Of a stretch of DNA of 40,678 bases, positions 23,501 to 32,075 are shown piece by piece. The position numbers and the translations under genes were made by a program. The DNA comes from an uncultured Lachnospiraceae bacterium. GTDB taxonomy: Bacteria; Bacillota; Clostridia; Lachnospirales; Lachnospiraceae. Position 1 is the stretch's first letter, and every line of letters begins with the position of its first letter. The stretch covers positions 1 through 40,678 of the forward strand of contig CAJUIP010000034.1 in the NCBI GenBank assembly GCA_910586315.1. The letters run 5' to 3'. The notes under the pieces were generated by a model that ran no database searches, had not been told where the DNA came from, and saw only the letters and a list, made by a program, of their open reading frames with translations.

Positions 23501-23896
23501 ATGCTGAACGAAAACGTTACAAAACTGCTGAAAGAGAATATGTGGGATTTAGCCACCTGCTTTGACAACGAACCCAATGTGGTTCCCGTCGCTTTTAAGG
23601 ATGTGACCGAAGACGGCAAACTGCTTGTGGGTGATGTTTTCCTTGAGACCACGTTAAAAAACATTAAGGCAAACGGCGGCAGAATTGCTATTTCCGCATA
23701 TGATGCCAAAACCCTGGAAGGATATCAGATCAAGGGAAAGGCTGAATATGTAACTGACGGACCGGTTGTCAATGTTTTCAAAGCTATGGTAGAAAAAATG
23801 TTCAATGGCGCCGCAACAGCAAAAGGAGCTCTTATCATAACTCCCGATAAAGTGATTGTTACCACCCCAGGCGCCGAGAACAAAAAGGAACTATAA
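23501..23896 (+). CDS. FMN split-barrel (pyridoxamine oxidase-like) protein
   Basis: A 131-residue protein of the pyridoxamine 5'-phosphate oxidase-like split-barrel fold: DLATCFDNEPNVVPVAFKDV at the start, GDVFLETTLKNIKANGGRIAIS in the FMN-contact region, and YQIKGKAEYV. Small proteins of this kind bind FMN and are often paired with HxlR regulators, as here. The role is probably flavin-dependent reduction or FMN binding under redox stress. It starts 45 bp after a good promoter. A GC-rich hairpin separates it from the sirtuin gene on the same strand. Confidence 0.8.
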   Translation: MLNENVTKLLKENMWDLATCFDNEPNVVPVAFKDVTEDGKLLVGDVFLETTLKNIKANGGRIAISAYDAKTLEGYQIKGKAEYVTDGPVVNVFKAMVEKMFNGAATAKGALIITPDKVIVTTPGAENKKEL

Positions 23897-23908
23897 TTCA
23901 ACCCAAAG

Positions 23909-23942
23909 CAGGTGCAGCGCCGAAATTTTAAGCCTGCACCTG
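23909..23942 (+). terminator. Hairpin between flavoprotein and sirtuin genes
   Basis: Perfect 9-bp stem CAGGTGCAG / CTGCACCTG with a 16-base loop, followed only by TTCC. Probably a partial terminator that lets some transcripts run into the sirtuin gene 19 bp on. Confidence 0.45.
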
Positions 23943-23960
23943 TTCCACATAGGAGCTGCC

Positions 23961-24887
23961 ATGATATTTCATAGAAATTCTTTTTCACAAACTGATTCTG
24001 CTGACACTCAAACCAGTATAGAAAATTTGAAACATGTCCTGGATCGAGCCGATGCAGTTGTCATTGGAGCCGGTGCCGGTTTATCTGCTTCTGCCGGTTT
24101 CCATTATGGTGGAGAACGTTTTCAAAAGTATTTCCAAGATTTTGAAGAAAAATATCATTTTCATGATATGTATTCCGGTATGTTTGTCCAATACGATTCC
24201 CCAGAGGAAATCTGGGCATTCTGGAGCAGGAGTATCTGGCTGAATCGATATATGGATCCCCCTAAACCAGTTTACCAGCTGCTCCTTGAGCTTATTAGGG
24301 AAAAGGACTATTTCGTTATCACCACCAATATAGACCACTGCTTCCAAAAAGCCGGCTTCAACAAAGAACGGCTATTCTATACGCAGGGAGAATACGGCTT
24401 ATGGCAATGTTCCGTTCCCTGTCATAATCGCACTTATGACAACAAGGAACCTGTTATGGAGCTTTTAAGGGTACAGGGGTACGAAATCAACCAGGAGGAT
24501 AACCTAATTATCCCCCAAAACACCGTTCCTAAAATGAGAATTCCCACAGAACTGATTCCCAAATGCCCTGAATGTGGAATGCCCATGAATATGAATCTCC
24601 GCAATGATGATACCTTTGTAGAAGACGAGGGCTGGCACAGGGCCAAAAGCCGCTACCAGGATTTTTTGAAGCAGCACCAGGAAGATTCTGTTCTCTTTCT
24701 TGAACTTGGTGTAGGTTGGAACACTCCAATCATTATCAAATATCCATTCTGGCGCATGGCAGCCTCCTGGCCTCATTCTGTTTATGCCTGCATTAACCGT
24801 GGGCAGGCTTTAGCTCCGGAAAATATAGAAAATAGATCCATCTGTATTAACGATGACATTATGACAAGTCTTTTGCAGTTGAAATGA
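23961..24887 (+). CDS. Sir2-family protein (class M-like)
   Basis: A 308-residue sirtuin. It has the NAD loop VVIGAGAGLSASAGF, the TTNIDHCFQKAGF motif, and CHNRTYDNK in place of the usual catalytic H-G motif. A likely structural Cys pair lies in CPECGMPMNMNLR. The C-terminal Rossmann part has FLELGVGWNTPIIIKYPF. Class M sirtuins (SirTM) lack the deacetylase histidine arrangement, attach ADP-ribose to target proteins, and are usually encoded beside a zinc macrodomain hydrolase. The macrodomain gene is present here 0.7 kb away but broken. AGGAGCTGCC precedes the ATG at 23961. The assignment to class M is by eye. Confidence 0.75.
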   Translation: MIFHRNSFSQTDSADTQTSIENLKHVLDRADAVVIGAGAGLSASAGFHYGGERFQKYFQDFEEKYHFHDMYSGMFVQYDSPEEIWAFWSRSIWLNRYMDPPKPVYQLLLELIREKDYFVITTNIDHCFQKAGFNKERLFYTQGEYGLWQCSVPCHNRTYDNKEPVMELLRVQGYEINQEDNLIIPQNTVPKMRIPTELIPKCPECGMPMNMNLRNDDTFVEDEGWHRAKSRYQDFLKQHQEDSVLFLELGVGWNTPIIIKYPFWRMAASWPHSVYACINRGQALAPENIENRSICINDDIMTSLLQLK

Positions 24888-24898
24888 GGTGAATCCGA

Positions 24899-25102
24899 TT
24901 GGAAAAAAATGCATGTTTAAAAGCTTATATTGATTCCCATCTCTGTGTCGGATGTGGGGCGTGTATTGCTCATTGCCCCACACATGCCATTTCCATGATG
25001 CCTGGCTGGGTCAGTCATGTAAATCAAGATAAATGTATTTCCTGCTATACTTGTATCCAAATATGTCATAAAAATGCTCCGTATATTCAGAGAAAAAACT
25101 GA
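24899..25102 (+). CDS. Ferredoxin with two [4Fe-4S] clusters
   Basis: A 67-residue protein with two cluster motifs: CVGCGACIAHCP and CISCYTCIQICHKNAP (the second ends C-H rather than C-P). The start is TTG at 24899 with GAGGTGA before it, almost touching the sirtuin stop, so the two are translated together. It would carry electrons at low potential in the cytoplasm. Why it is coupled to a sirtuin is unclear. It converges on the sortase gene with 22 bp between the stops and no visible terminator. Confidence 0.88.
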   Translation: MEKNACLKAYIDSHLCVGCGACIAHCPTHAISMMPGWVSHVNQDKCISCYTCIQICHKNAPYIQRKN

Positions 25103-25124
25103 TAAAACTGTATTAGATATTTTG

Positions 25125-25922
25125 TCAACTACTTTCGTAGCATACAACCACCATTCGTTCCCCTTTCTTTTGATAACTGCATGTAACAAGGTATAGCAAG
25201 GATACTTGATCATTTGGTATGATAGATGTCTCAAAAATTGCTCTTTCTTTTAATTCTTGAATTCTTAAATCATTCTCCTTCCATTGACCAGCCACATCAA
25301 AATAAAACATACCTGTCTTCTCTGACCATTCTTTCTCTGATACACGCAAAACTGCAAAAATCTTATATTGGCGATGAGCCCATAATGTATCCAATAATAC
25401 TTCCGGATGCTTTTCCCAGTAATCCTTACTCTGATAGTTTAATAAATCCGCAAACATTGTCCCATTCTTCATATTATGCCCATACAAAAACAATGGCCCT
25501 TCTTCCGAATTCATATCCCCTGTTCCCACAAAAGGAACCCCCGCATAGGAATCATTCTTGTAAAAATCCCTGTACAGATAATATTCCCTGTCTGTTAAAT
25601 TCTGCATTACCGGATAATCTATATTGGTTCCCTCAATCCTTATCCACCCCGCAAGATCCATATTTTCCTTGTATAACTCCTGATATTCTTTTAACACTAT
25701 TCTTTTCTTTCGTGTATCATCTTCAATGGCACCTGTTGTCCCTTCAACCGTTAATGGTACAGAAAAATCAGATCTGTTTTTTTGCTCTTCCACTTTTTCT
25801 CTCAACATTCCAAAAGTATCCTGCTCTTTTTTTAGGTCTAATTGCCTTCCAACCATAACTACAGTTATACTTATTACCGCCAGAACCAGACCTCCCAGTA
25901 TCACCTTTTCACCCCATCTCAT
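25125..25922 (-). CDS. srtB: Class B sortase of the ICE
   Basis: A 265-residue membrane-anchored transpeptidase. One N-terminal membrane span (residues 7-25), then the sortase barrel with IEGTNIDYPVMQ, catalytic His149 (FLYGHNM), Cys248 (YLVTCSY) and Arg256 (KGERMVVV). SrtB-type sortases are regular members of Tn1549-like and clostridial ICE conjugation modules, where they anchor proteins on the donor surface. No gene product in this window ends in a clear sorting signal, so its target is outside or unusual. It overlaps the small gene upstream by 4 bp. Confidence 0.9.
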   Translation of the reverse strand: MRWGEKVILGGLVLAVISITVVMVGRQLDLKKEQDTFGMLREKVEEQKNRSDFSVPLTVEGTTGAIEDDTRKKRIVLKEYQELYKENMDLAGWIRIEGTNIDYPVMQNLTDREYYLYRDFYKNDSYAGVPFVGTGDMNSEEGPLFLYGHNMKNGTMFADLLNYQSKDYWEKHPEVLLDTLWAHRQYKIFAVLRVSEKEWSEKTGMFYFDVAGQWKENDLRIQELKERAIFETSIIPNDQVSLLYLVTCSYQKKGERMVVVCYESS

Positions 25923-26200
25923 AGTTCTACCTCCTCATATAAAATCCTAGAAAAATAAAGAAACCTGCCCCTCACCCAGCGGCAGATTCTGTTTTCTGTC
26001 AAATATTCCTCTGCCATACATTCCGGATTATCTCTCCCCCATCTGGTTTTCTCTAAAAACTCCTCCATACTCCTATACTCCACCAAGGCCTTTGCCGCCC
26101 GTGTAAGCTTCCTCTCATCCCAATTCTCCTGAATCAAAAATTCCTGCTCTAAAATATCCGTCAAACCGTTCAGAAAACCGCCACCTTTTTCACCATTCAT
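25919..26200 (-). CDS. Small hypothetical ICE protein
   Basis: About 93 residues, not recognised. It looks soluble and helical, with many acidic and basic residues (ILEQEFLIQENWDERKLTRAA), a WGRDNPECMAEEYL stretch and a basic WVRGRFLYFSRI end. The ATG at 26200 overlaps the VirD4 gene by 11 bp, with GGAGG 12 bases upstream; a start 9 codons earlier is possible. The stop overlaps the sortase start by 4 bp, so VirD4, this gene and sortase are translationally linked. Possibly an accessory factor of the coupling protein. Confidence 0.55.
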   Translation of the reverse strand: MNGEKGGGFLNGLTDILEQEFLIQENWDERKLTRAAKALVEYRSMEEFLEKTRWGRDNPECMAEEYLTENRICRWVRGRFLYFSRILYEEVEL

Positions 26201-28226
26201 CCGTAAATAAATCCTCCACTCTCTCAATTTCTCCAGCTTTGGCGTTCCTCTTTAGCTCAGACTCCGATTCTTCCTCCTTGTCTGTATCCATCCACAACTG
26301 CTTCTTTATAAAATCTTCCGTCTTCAGCTCTGTCCTTGAATCCTTTTGTGAATTTTTTTCATTATCTGCGAAAGATTCCTTTGGGCCCTCTGTTCTGGGA
26401 AAGTCATCAGATTCCTCTGTTCTCTGGATAAAAATACCCTCTTGACTCTTTTTTCCCAGTTCTTCGTCAAACACATTCTCCTTAGCCTCATTTTCCATTT
26501 CCCCCTTCCGCCACTCCGGCACATGGCTCTCCGTCTTCTCCAGCACCAGCTTTTTCGCCTCCGGGTGCCTGGAATAATCAAATTTTCTCACCTTCAGCAC
26601 CTTCTGCCCCCGGATAATCACAAGAGCCTGGTCCAACGGAAACCGAAGCACCTCATCCGGCAGAAGCAGCATACGCTTCCCAACGGAACTGGTCTCCGAA
26701 TAATCCGGCACATAGTCGCTCATACGCATGGAGCTTAAGTTTTTCCCTATGGAAGCCACACTCACAGTCACTTCCCCCGACCGACCACTGAAATAAGTCG
26801 CCGTAGTCATGTCATTACACCCTAAAAACAGCGAAGTATCACACCCACCCAGAATCTCCTCCCACTGCCCATCCGGATACCGGTTCTGTAACTGTGGAAT
26901 ATTCTGATACATAATACTCATTCCCAGATCCCGGCTCCTGGCCGTAGCCAGCTTTTTCTTAAAATCCGGCACCACCCCAATGTTGGGGAATTCATCCAAA
27001 ATAAAATGAACTGGAACCGGCAGCTTCCGGCTCTCCTGCCGGTCCGCAAACCGCACCAGCTTGATACACAAGAACGACACAAACAATGTTGCCAGCACAT
27101 CATAAGTAGAATCCTGATCCGAGGTAATACAAAAGTAAGCACACCGCGCCTTCCCCGGAAGAGTCAAATCAAATTCCCGGTAACTGGTAATCTTCTGTAC
27201 CTTCTCATTCTGCATAATCTGCAGCCGGGTTCCCAAACCCAGCACCGCATTCCCTTTCACCTTATCCGCTTTAGAGAATAACCGGTACGGCCCCTTGGCC
27301 GGATGACTGGTAGGCAGATTGTCAAAAATCCCGTCCAGCGCCTCCAAGCTCTGATTGATCAGCAGCTTATATGCCTCCGCGAATGTCCTGTCCTTCTCCT
27401 CATACTCATGATACACATACAGGCAGAGAGCCTTTAACAGATCCATCTCCGTGTTGTCATAAAAATGGTCAAACTTGTCCGTGGTGTTGCGAATCACCAC
27501 ATCCACGAAGGTATCAATCAGCCCGCCCCCGTCAATCTCCCCCAGACAGTCCCAGGCATCCGAATTGTCCAGATTAATCAGGTTCCACTGCCGCACCGTG
27601 TACCCCTGTGCTTTCAGATAGGCAGCCGTGTCCTCATACAATTCTGACTTAGGGTCAGTCACAAACATACTCTCCCCACGTCTCACACACTGGAGAATCA
27701 TGTTCTTGGCAAATGCCCTGGACTTCATGGAACCCTGGGAGCCGCACACGGCGATATTCCGGTTCAGCCTAGAATCCCTGGGAAGGCTTAATACATGTCC
27801 GGTCTTCAAATCCTGCCCCAAAATAATCCCATCTACCTGCCTTACATCCCGGTCCTCACGAAGTACAGCCTTCCGTTCCGAGTCCTTCATGTATCCCGCC
27901 GTCCCATAGGTGCCCAGACTGGAATAGCTAAAATTCCGTTCTTCGTCCGTTCCCGCAAGGCCCCCTTTTTCACTCCGAAACAGAATCAATCCCGCAAAGA
28001 CCAGGAGCAGAAGCAGCGCCAGAAATGTACATTTCCACCCTGTCACGGAAAACAGTGCCCCAAACAAACACCGAAAGGGATTCAGGCTCACATTGCCTGC
28101 GTCTGTCAAAATCTGCTTAAAGATTCCCCCTGCATACAACGCCAGCAAAAGCAATAACCCAAGCCCAATTACCAACTTTTTTCTCTCTGGCAATTCCTCC
28201 CTCCCCTTGTTTTCATGTTCTCCCAT
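26190..28226 (-). CDS. VirD4/TraG-type coupling ATPase
   Basis: A 678-residue type IV coupling protein. Two N-terminal membrane spans (about residues 17-40 and 66-84), Walker A GSQGSMKS at 162-169, Walker B in HFILDEFPNIGVVPDF, and the sensor-like region ATARSRDLGMSIMYQNIPQL, cited in part. The last 120 residues are acidic and low-complexity. The protein links the relaxosome to the secretion channel and drives DNA transfer. GAGGTGAGAT precedes the ATG. It follows the DUF6017-type gene by 107 bp and overlaps the small gene downstream. Confidence 0.92.
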   Translation of the reverse strand: MGEHENKGREELPERKKLVIGLGLLLLLALYAGGIFKQILTDAGNVSLNPFRCLFGALFSVTGWKCTFLALLLLLVFAGLILFRSEKGGLAGTDEERNFSYSSLGTYGTAGYMKDSERKAVLREDRDVRQVDGIILGQDLKTGHVLSLPRDSRLNRNIAVCGSQGSMKSRAFAKNMILQCVRRGESMFVTDPKSELYEDTAAYLKAQGYTVRQWNLINLDNSDAWDCLGEIDGGGLIDTFVDVVIRNTTDKFDHFYDNTEMDLLKALCLYVYHEYEEKDRTFAEAYKLLINQSLEALDGIFDNLPTSHPAKGPYRLFSKADKVKGNAVLGLGTRLQIMQNEKVQKITSYREFDLTLPGKARCAYFCITSDQDSTYDVLATLFVSFLCIKLVRFADRQESRKLPVPVHFILDEFPNIGVVPDFKKKLATARSRDLGMSIMYQNIPQLQNRYPDGQWEEILGGCDTSLFLGCNDMTTATYFSGRSGEVTVSVASIGKNLSSMRMSDYVPDYSETSSVGKRMLLLPDEVLRFPLDQALVIIRGQKVLKVRKFDYSRHPEAKKLVLEKTESHVPEWRKGEMENEAKENVFDEELGKKSQEGIFIQRTEESDDFPRTEGPKESFADNEKNSQKDSRTELKTEDFIKKQLWMDTDKEEESESELKRNAKAGEIERVEDLFTDEW

Positions 28227-28333
28227 ATCTCACCTCTTCCCGCAAAATCAATATTGGCACTGCCGCTATGCGAAATGTGCCATCTTGCCAACATACCTTC
28301 CAGTTGTGAAACTCCGTTTTACAAGCGTTCTTC

Positions 28334-29503
28334 CTACGCAGCCCCTATCGCATGATACCGGTATAGGTTCCCGTAATAAGTGCTGATTGTACTGGACGCA
28401 TTGTAAAGCGCCGTAATCATCACCGCCCGAATATTCCGAATCTTCACCGCTGTTTCCGACATGCACCGAAGGACATACTGGACATGAAACATGGTCAGGC
28501 TCTTATACCTCTCCTTCACCTCCGCCGCTTTCCGTTCCTCCCGGTTGACCCGGATTGTCCGTGCTGTGGAAGTCAGAACCTCCGAAGCGATCTCCACCAG
28601 CTCATCCAGTTCGTCCGTGTCGCCCAGGTCATGCTTTAAAATGTCATACTCAATCTGTCTCTTAAATTCCTCCCTGATTCCCTGATAGGAAGATAAGATT
28701 AGAGAATCTCTGTTGTAATCTTTGTATGTAATCTCTGTATTTGTCCCCCTAAAACCTGCAACACACTTTTCTATATTTCGGAAATGGGTATCCCCAGTTT
28801 CGGTGGTATACCCCTCTTTCAGTAAGACCTCCCCCTCATACTTCTCCATTCCATCATCAATTATTTTCACCTCTGCCATTCTCTGTTCCTCTCTGCCGTC
28901 TCCTCCTTCCCTCTTATACCCGTCTATTCTTCCGATTTCTATTCCAATTTCCTTGTACCCCGCTGCCTTCTCCCCATTCTTTCCCTCTCCTGTCTCTTTT
29001 TCCCCATATTCCGCCTTATCCTCTACCCGTCCATCTATCCCGCCTTTACCTCCATCCGGTTCCCCATCTTCCAGAAATGTCAGCTGCTTCAACACTTCCA
29101 CATCCAGAGCCAAAAACAGAACATTAGGAATGATAATTCCGCCCATATTTAATTTCCGGAAAACCCGTTTCACCACTCCCAGCTTCTCCAGCTCCACGAT
29201 TGCATTGGAAGCGTCCCTTTTACTGATTCCAAACTGGTCCGCAATCTGCTGGTAATTCCGCTGTAACAGATCCGCCTTAAATTTCTTTTTATATCCCACA
29301 AGCTCCCCGGTTCCCTCACTCCGTACCTCCGCAGCGCGATACCAGTACACAATATCCGCAAGAATCACAATGGCATTCAAGTACGGTTTCCCACTCTCTT
29401 TGCGAATTGTCTGATACCAGGCAGACGGAATCACATTCCCCGTTATCCGCATTTGACTAAGCTGGTCCACTGTTTCATTTCCTGTCCTGTAAATAGACTC
29501 CAT
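28334..29503 (-). CDS. Replication-initiator-like protein with DUF6017 domain
   Basis: A 389-residue protein. The N-terminal half (residues 1-140) carries a winged-helix with YQQIADQFGISKRDASNAIVELEKLGVV, quoted only as a landmark, like RepA/replisome-organiser proteins of Gram-positive elements. A variable linker rich in Gly/Glu/Lys follows. The C-terminal 130 residues (ILSSYQGIREEFKRQIEYD to LYNASSTISTYYGNLY) match the DUF6017 domain found at the end of such Rep proteins. AGGAGAGGAGAATCTT precedes the ATG. Likely role: replication of the excised circular ICE. No origin repeats were recognised nearby. Confidence 0.68.
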   Translation of the reverse strand: MESIYRTGNETVDQLSQMRITGNVIPSAWYQTIRKESGKPYLNAIVILADIVYWYRAAEVRSEGTGELVGYKKKFKADLLQRNYQQIADQFGISKRDASNAIVELEKLGVVKRVFRKLNMGGIIIPNVLFLALDVEVLKQLTFLEDGEPDGGKGGIDGRVEDKAEYGEKETGEGKNGEKAAGYKEIGIEIGRIDGYKREGGDGREEQRMAEVKIIDDGMEKYEGEVLLKEGYTTETGDTHFRNIEKCVAGFRGTNTEITYKDYNRDSLILSSYQGIREEFKRQIEYDILKHDLGDTDELDELVEIASEVLTSTARTIRVNREERKAAEVKERYKSLTMFHVQYVLRCMSETAVKIRNIRAVMITALYNASSTISTYYGNLYRYHAIGAA

Positions 29504-29552
29504 AAGATTCTCCTCTCCTTTTGTTCATTTCCATACGCTGTTTATTCCTGAT

Positions 29553-30662
29553 CTAAGATTCCCACCCCAGATACCGATACACCTTCTCCGGCCGGATCGC
29601 CTCCACCTCAAACCGTTCCCCCAAGGCCTCCCTCACTGCCTCCGCCTGATAAGTAAAACAAAATACCCTGCCTCCCCTGGCCGCCCCCTGCGCCCGAATT
29701 CTCTTTAACTTCCCTAATTCCAACAGATAACAAAAATATACTTTCCGTCCATTTCCATCCGTCCCTGCCTCCAGCCCAAAGGGACTCTCCCGAACCTGAG
29801 CAAGCGCCCCACATAAAAACTGTCTCAGTTTCTCCCTCCCTTCCCCACTGCACAAGAGCCGTACCTGCACCGCCGCCTCTTTCAACAATGGAACAAAATA
29901 AATATGCTCATACGTTTCATCCACCTGATAAAGATTCCCTTTCAGTCCCCCGTCACTCCCAAGAATCCTTCCCAGCATATCCATATCCCTCCCCATCATC
30001 ACAGCCCCATAAAGCCTGGTCTCTCCAAACCCAAACCTTCGAAACCGCATTTCCACCCGGCTCCTCAGATTCCTCTCAATCTTCGGTGTCCACTTCATCA
30101 GACTGTCCATGGTGTTGTAAACCACAAAAGCCTCATCCCCCACCAAAATTCCACAGGCACGGGACCCGGATACCTCCTTGTCCGTCTCCAGCTTCCACTC
30201 CGCAGTCCCATAATAATTCCCAATCTTTCCTCCCCTTCTTTCCCCTCCCCCCATAGAAGAATACGGAGAGTGATAGAGCCCAGGGAACAATACCGGCTTG
30301 TCACTGGCAAAAATCCCAACCCCCATCCGGTAAAAATAAATCCACACCATGCTCATACGGTGGAGCCTCAACCGCTTGTCCGGCTCACTCTTTACATGGT
30401 TCGTTGCCCCAGAACCAGAAAGAAACAACTCCACATCCTCCCTATACATCTCCAAAAGATACCTCTTCCCCTTTGCCCGCAGCAGATATCCCCGTATCCC
30501 GTCCTTACTCCGAAGCTTGATCTCCCCATCCCTTTTCAGCCGGGTAAGAAGAGCCGCCCCATACTCCTTAGAACCAGCCGCCTCCCCCATCCAGTCCGCC
30601 GGTATCTCCCCGCTTACCGCCGCCAGTAAAAGCACCTCATCCCGTTTCTCCCTTCTTCTCAC
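29553..30662 (-). CDS. Hypothetical ICE protein with N-terminal wHTH
   Basis: About 369 residues, not recognised with confidence. The N-terminus looks like a winged helix (AALLTRLKRDGEIKLRSKDGI, then YLLRAKGKRYLLEM). The rest has no membrane span and is rich in aromatic residues, with GNYYGTAEWKLE, AFVVYNTMDSLMKW and a C-terminal EKVYRYLGWES. The general layout recalls replication-relaxation proteins, but the match is weak. Start codons are GTG (30668 or 30662); AGGGG lies 5 bases before the GTG at 30662. It stands between the DUF6100-like gene and the replication gene. Confidence 0.55.
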   Translation of the reverse strand: MRRREKRDEVLLLAAVSGEIPADWMGEAAGSKEYGAALLTRLKRDGEIKLRSKDGIRGYLLRAKGKRYLLEMYREDVELFLSGSGATNHVKSEPDKRLRLHRMSMVWIYFYRMGVGIFASDKPVLFPGLYHSPYSSMGGGERRGGKIGNYYGTAEWKLETDKEVSGSRACGILVGDEAFVVYNTMDSLMKWTPKIERNLRSRVEMRFRRFGFGETRLYGAVMMGRDMDMLGRILGSDGGLKGNLYQVDETYEHIYFVPLLKEAAVQVRLLCSGEGREKLRQFLCGALAQVRESPFGLEAGTDGNGRKVYFCYLLELGKLKRIRAQGAARGGRVFCFTYQAEAVREALGERFEVEAIRPEKVYRYLGWES

Positions 30663-30784
30663 AACCACCCCTCATTCCTTTCCGTATTGTTCTATTTCCT
30701 ACCCTGTTGGCTCTATCCCTGGGTAACTTTTCCCCCTTGTCAATTCCCAACTTTTACAAGAAACACGGCATTTTTTGACAACTC

Positions 30785-31459
30785 TTACCCTGTCGATTTT
30801 TCCCTGGTTCGGAAACTGCCATTTTTCGATACCCCATTTCCCCTATAAAACGCCTTAACCCAGTCCCCAAACCGCCCTCTTTCCATAAGAAACACCTCCG
30901 TCCAGTCCCCGTCTCCCATGACCGCAGTGTGGTAAGTATCCAGATACAATCCCCCGTCAGACTCCAGGAAAAAGGTTCCCAAAGCGTCCACCACCTGCTT
31001 CTCCTCAATGTTGTCATGGTCCCTCACCCGGACCTCCGGCTTCCCCTTATCATACACATGACAGAAACAAACCACCGCCTCTTTAAAAGCCGGAACCTCC
31101 AGCCCTTCCTTCCCTCTCTCCCCGCACCACTTCTCCATAGCCAGAAACAGAGGCTGGTAAATATAATCCGTATACTTGCTTTTCCTGTGAGGCAAAAGAA
31201 ACGGCAGCTCCGCCCTCAAAATCCCCTTCTCATACTCTACCCTAATCCAATGACTCCGTATCAATCTTTCCTGGTAATTCCTCTGCCTCTCCGGCTCCGC
31301 CACACTCTCCATTGCCAGCCGTCTAAGCTTCTCCGTCAATCTCTCCGCACAAAGGGAAGCCTTTACCACTTCCTCCCCATATCTCCCATACTGAAAATCC
31401 GAGGCAAACCTCTCATAAGCCGCCTTAATCCCCCCGGCCTCCGCCAGATGTTCCTGCAT
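30785..31459 (-). CDS. DUF6100-like ICE protein, start uncertain
   Basis: At least 224 residues. Helical N-terminus, then RSHWIRVEYEKGILRAELPFLLPHRKS, cited as a landmark, and KEAVVCFCHVYDKG, DHDNIEEKQVVDALG and DTYHTAVMGDGDWTEVFL. The DNIEEK-x-V-V-D part recalls Holliday junction resolvase RusA-type folds, and the whole resembles DUF6100 proteins of Lachnospiraceae ICEs. The frame stays open and coding-like upstream of 31459 (FEGLAGDRLKEAQKLAGI) back to an ATT codon at 31540 that follows GGAGGTGG. A rare ATT start with 32-bp overlap is therefore possible. Function unknown. Confidence 0.55.
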   Translation of the reverse strand: MQEHLAEAGGIKAAYERFASDFQYGRYGEEVVKASLCAERLTEKLRRLAMESVAEPERQRNYQERLIRSHWIRVEYEKGILRAELPFLLPHRKSKYTDYIYQPLFLAMEKWCGERGKEGLEVPAFKEAVVCFCHVYDKGKPEVRVRDHDNIEEKQVVDALGTFFLESDGGLYLDTYHTAVMGDGDWTEVFLMERGRFGDWVKAFYRGNGVSKNGSFRTREKSTG

Positions 31460-31508
31460 AATCCCCGCCAGCTTCTGAGCCTCCTTCAGCCGGTCTCCGG
31501 CCAGTCCT

Positions 31509-32075
31509 TCAAATTCCGCTCTTCTCTCTCTTTCGATAATATTCCACCTCCCCGCTATCTCTCACCAGACAGAATCCCACCACATCCGGTATCTGAATCT
31601 GTCCCATTAACTCCTTATCCTCTATGACCACGATATGCCTTCCCTCCGGCCTCCTCATTTTCCCATAAATCCCATTCACTAACTTCACATCCCCAATCCC
31701 CACATACAAGATGTCATAAATCTCCCCGCTGTCAAAAAACACAATCCGCACCGGAAAGTCCTCCCTCTGTGCCAGAAAATGCCCCTCTATCTTCCTTTTC
31801 CCCACCATATCCCCAAGCACCCACAAAGCCCGAATCGTCCCCTCATCCTTCACCGAATACGCAAACCCGCTGGAAGAGACCAGCCCCGTATAGGGATTGC
31901 GGAAAATCTGCCGGTTCTTCTCCAGTCTCCTCATGGCCCTTATCACCCCGGTTCTCTCCCCCGGAAAAAACAGTTCCACCTGCCCCAGCTCCATGACGTT
32001 ATACTTCCGTATCAAATCCAGAACCTTCCCCGACATCTCCTCCGGGTTCCGGTATGTATCCATAATTTTTCTCAC
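31509..32075 (-). CDS. DUF5697-like ICE protein
   Basis: A 188-residue protein resembling DUF5697 proteins that accompany VirB4 in clostridial ICEs. It has an N-terminal winged-helix-like segment (VLDLIRKYNVMELGQVELFF, then AMRRLEKNRQIF), a central IRALWVLGDM helix, and a C-terminal alpha/beta part with VRIVFFDSGEIYDILYVG and RHIVVIEDKELMGQI. No membrane span. Its ATG overlaps the VirB4 stop (ATGA), so the pair is co-translated. The function is not known; DNA binding is likely from the N-terminal half. Confidence 0.6.
   Translation of the reverse strand: MRKIMDTYRNPEEMSGKVLDLIRKYNVMELGQVELFFPGERTGVIRAMRRLEKNRQIFRNPYTGLVSSSGFAYSVKDEGTIRALWVLGDMVGKRKIEGHFLAQREDFPVRIVFFDSGEIYDILYVGIGDVKLVNGIYGKMRRPEGRHIVVIEDKELMGQIQIPDVVGFCLVRDSGEVEYYRKREKSGI

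Noticed and set aside
24081..24347. Minus-strand frame inside the sirtuin gene
   Set aside because: Shadow of the sirtuin coding strand; no start signal and no recognisable domain.
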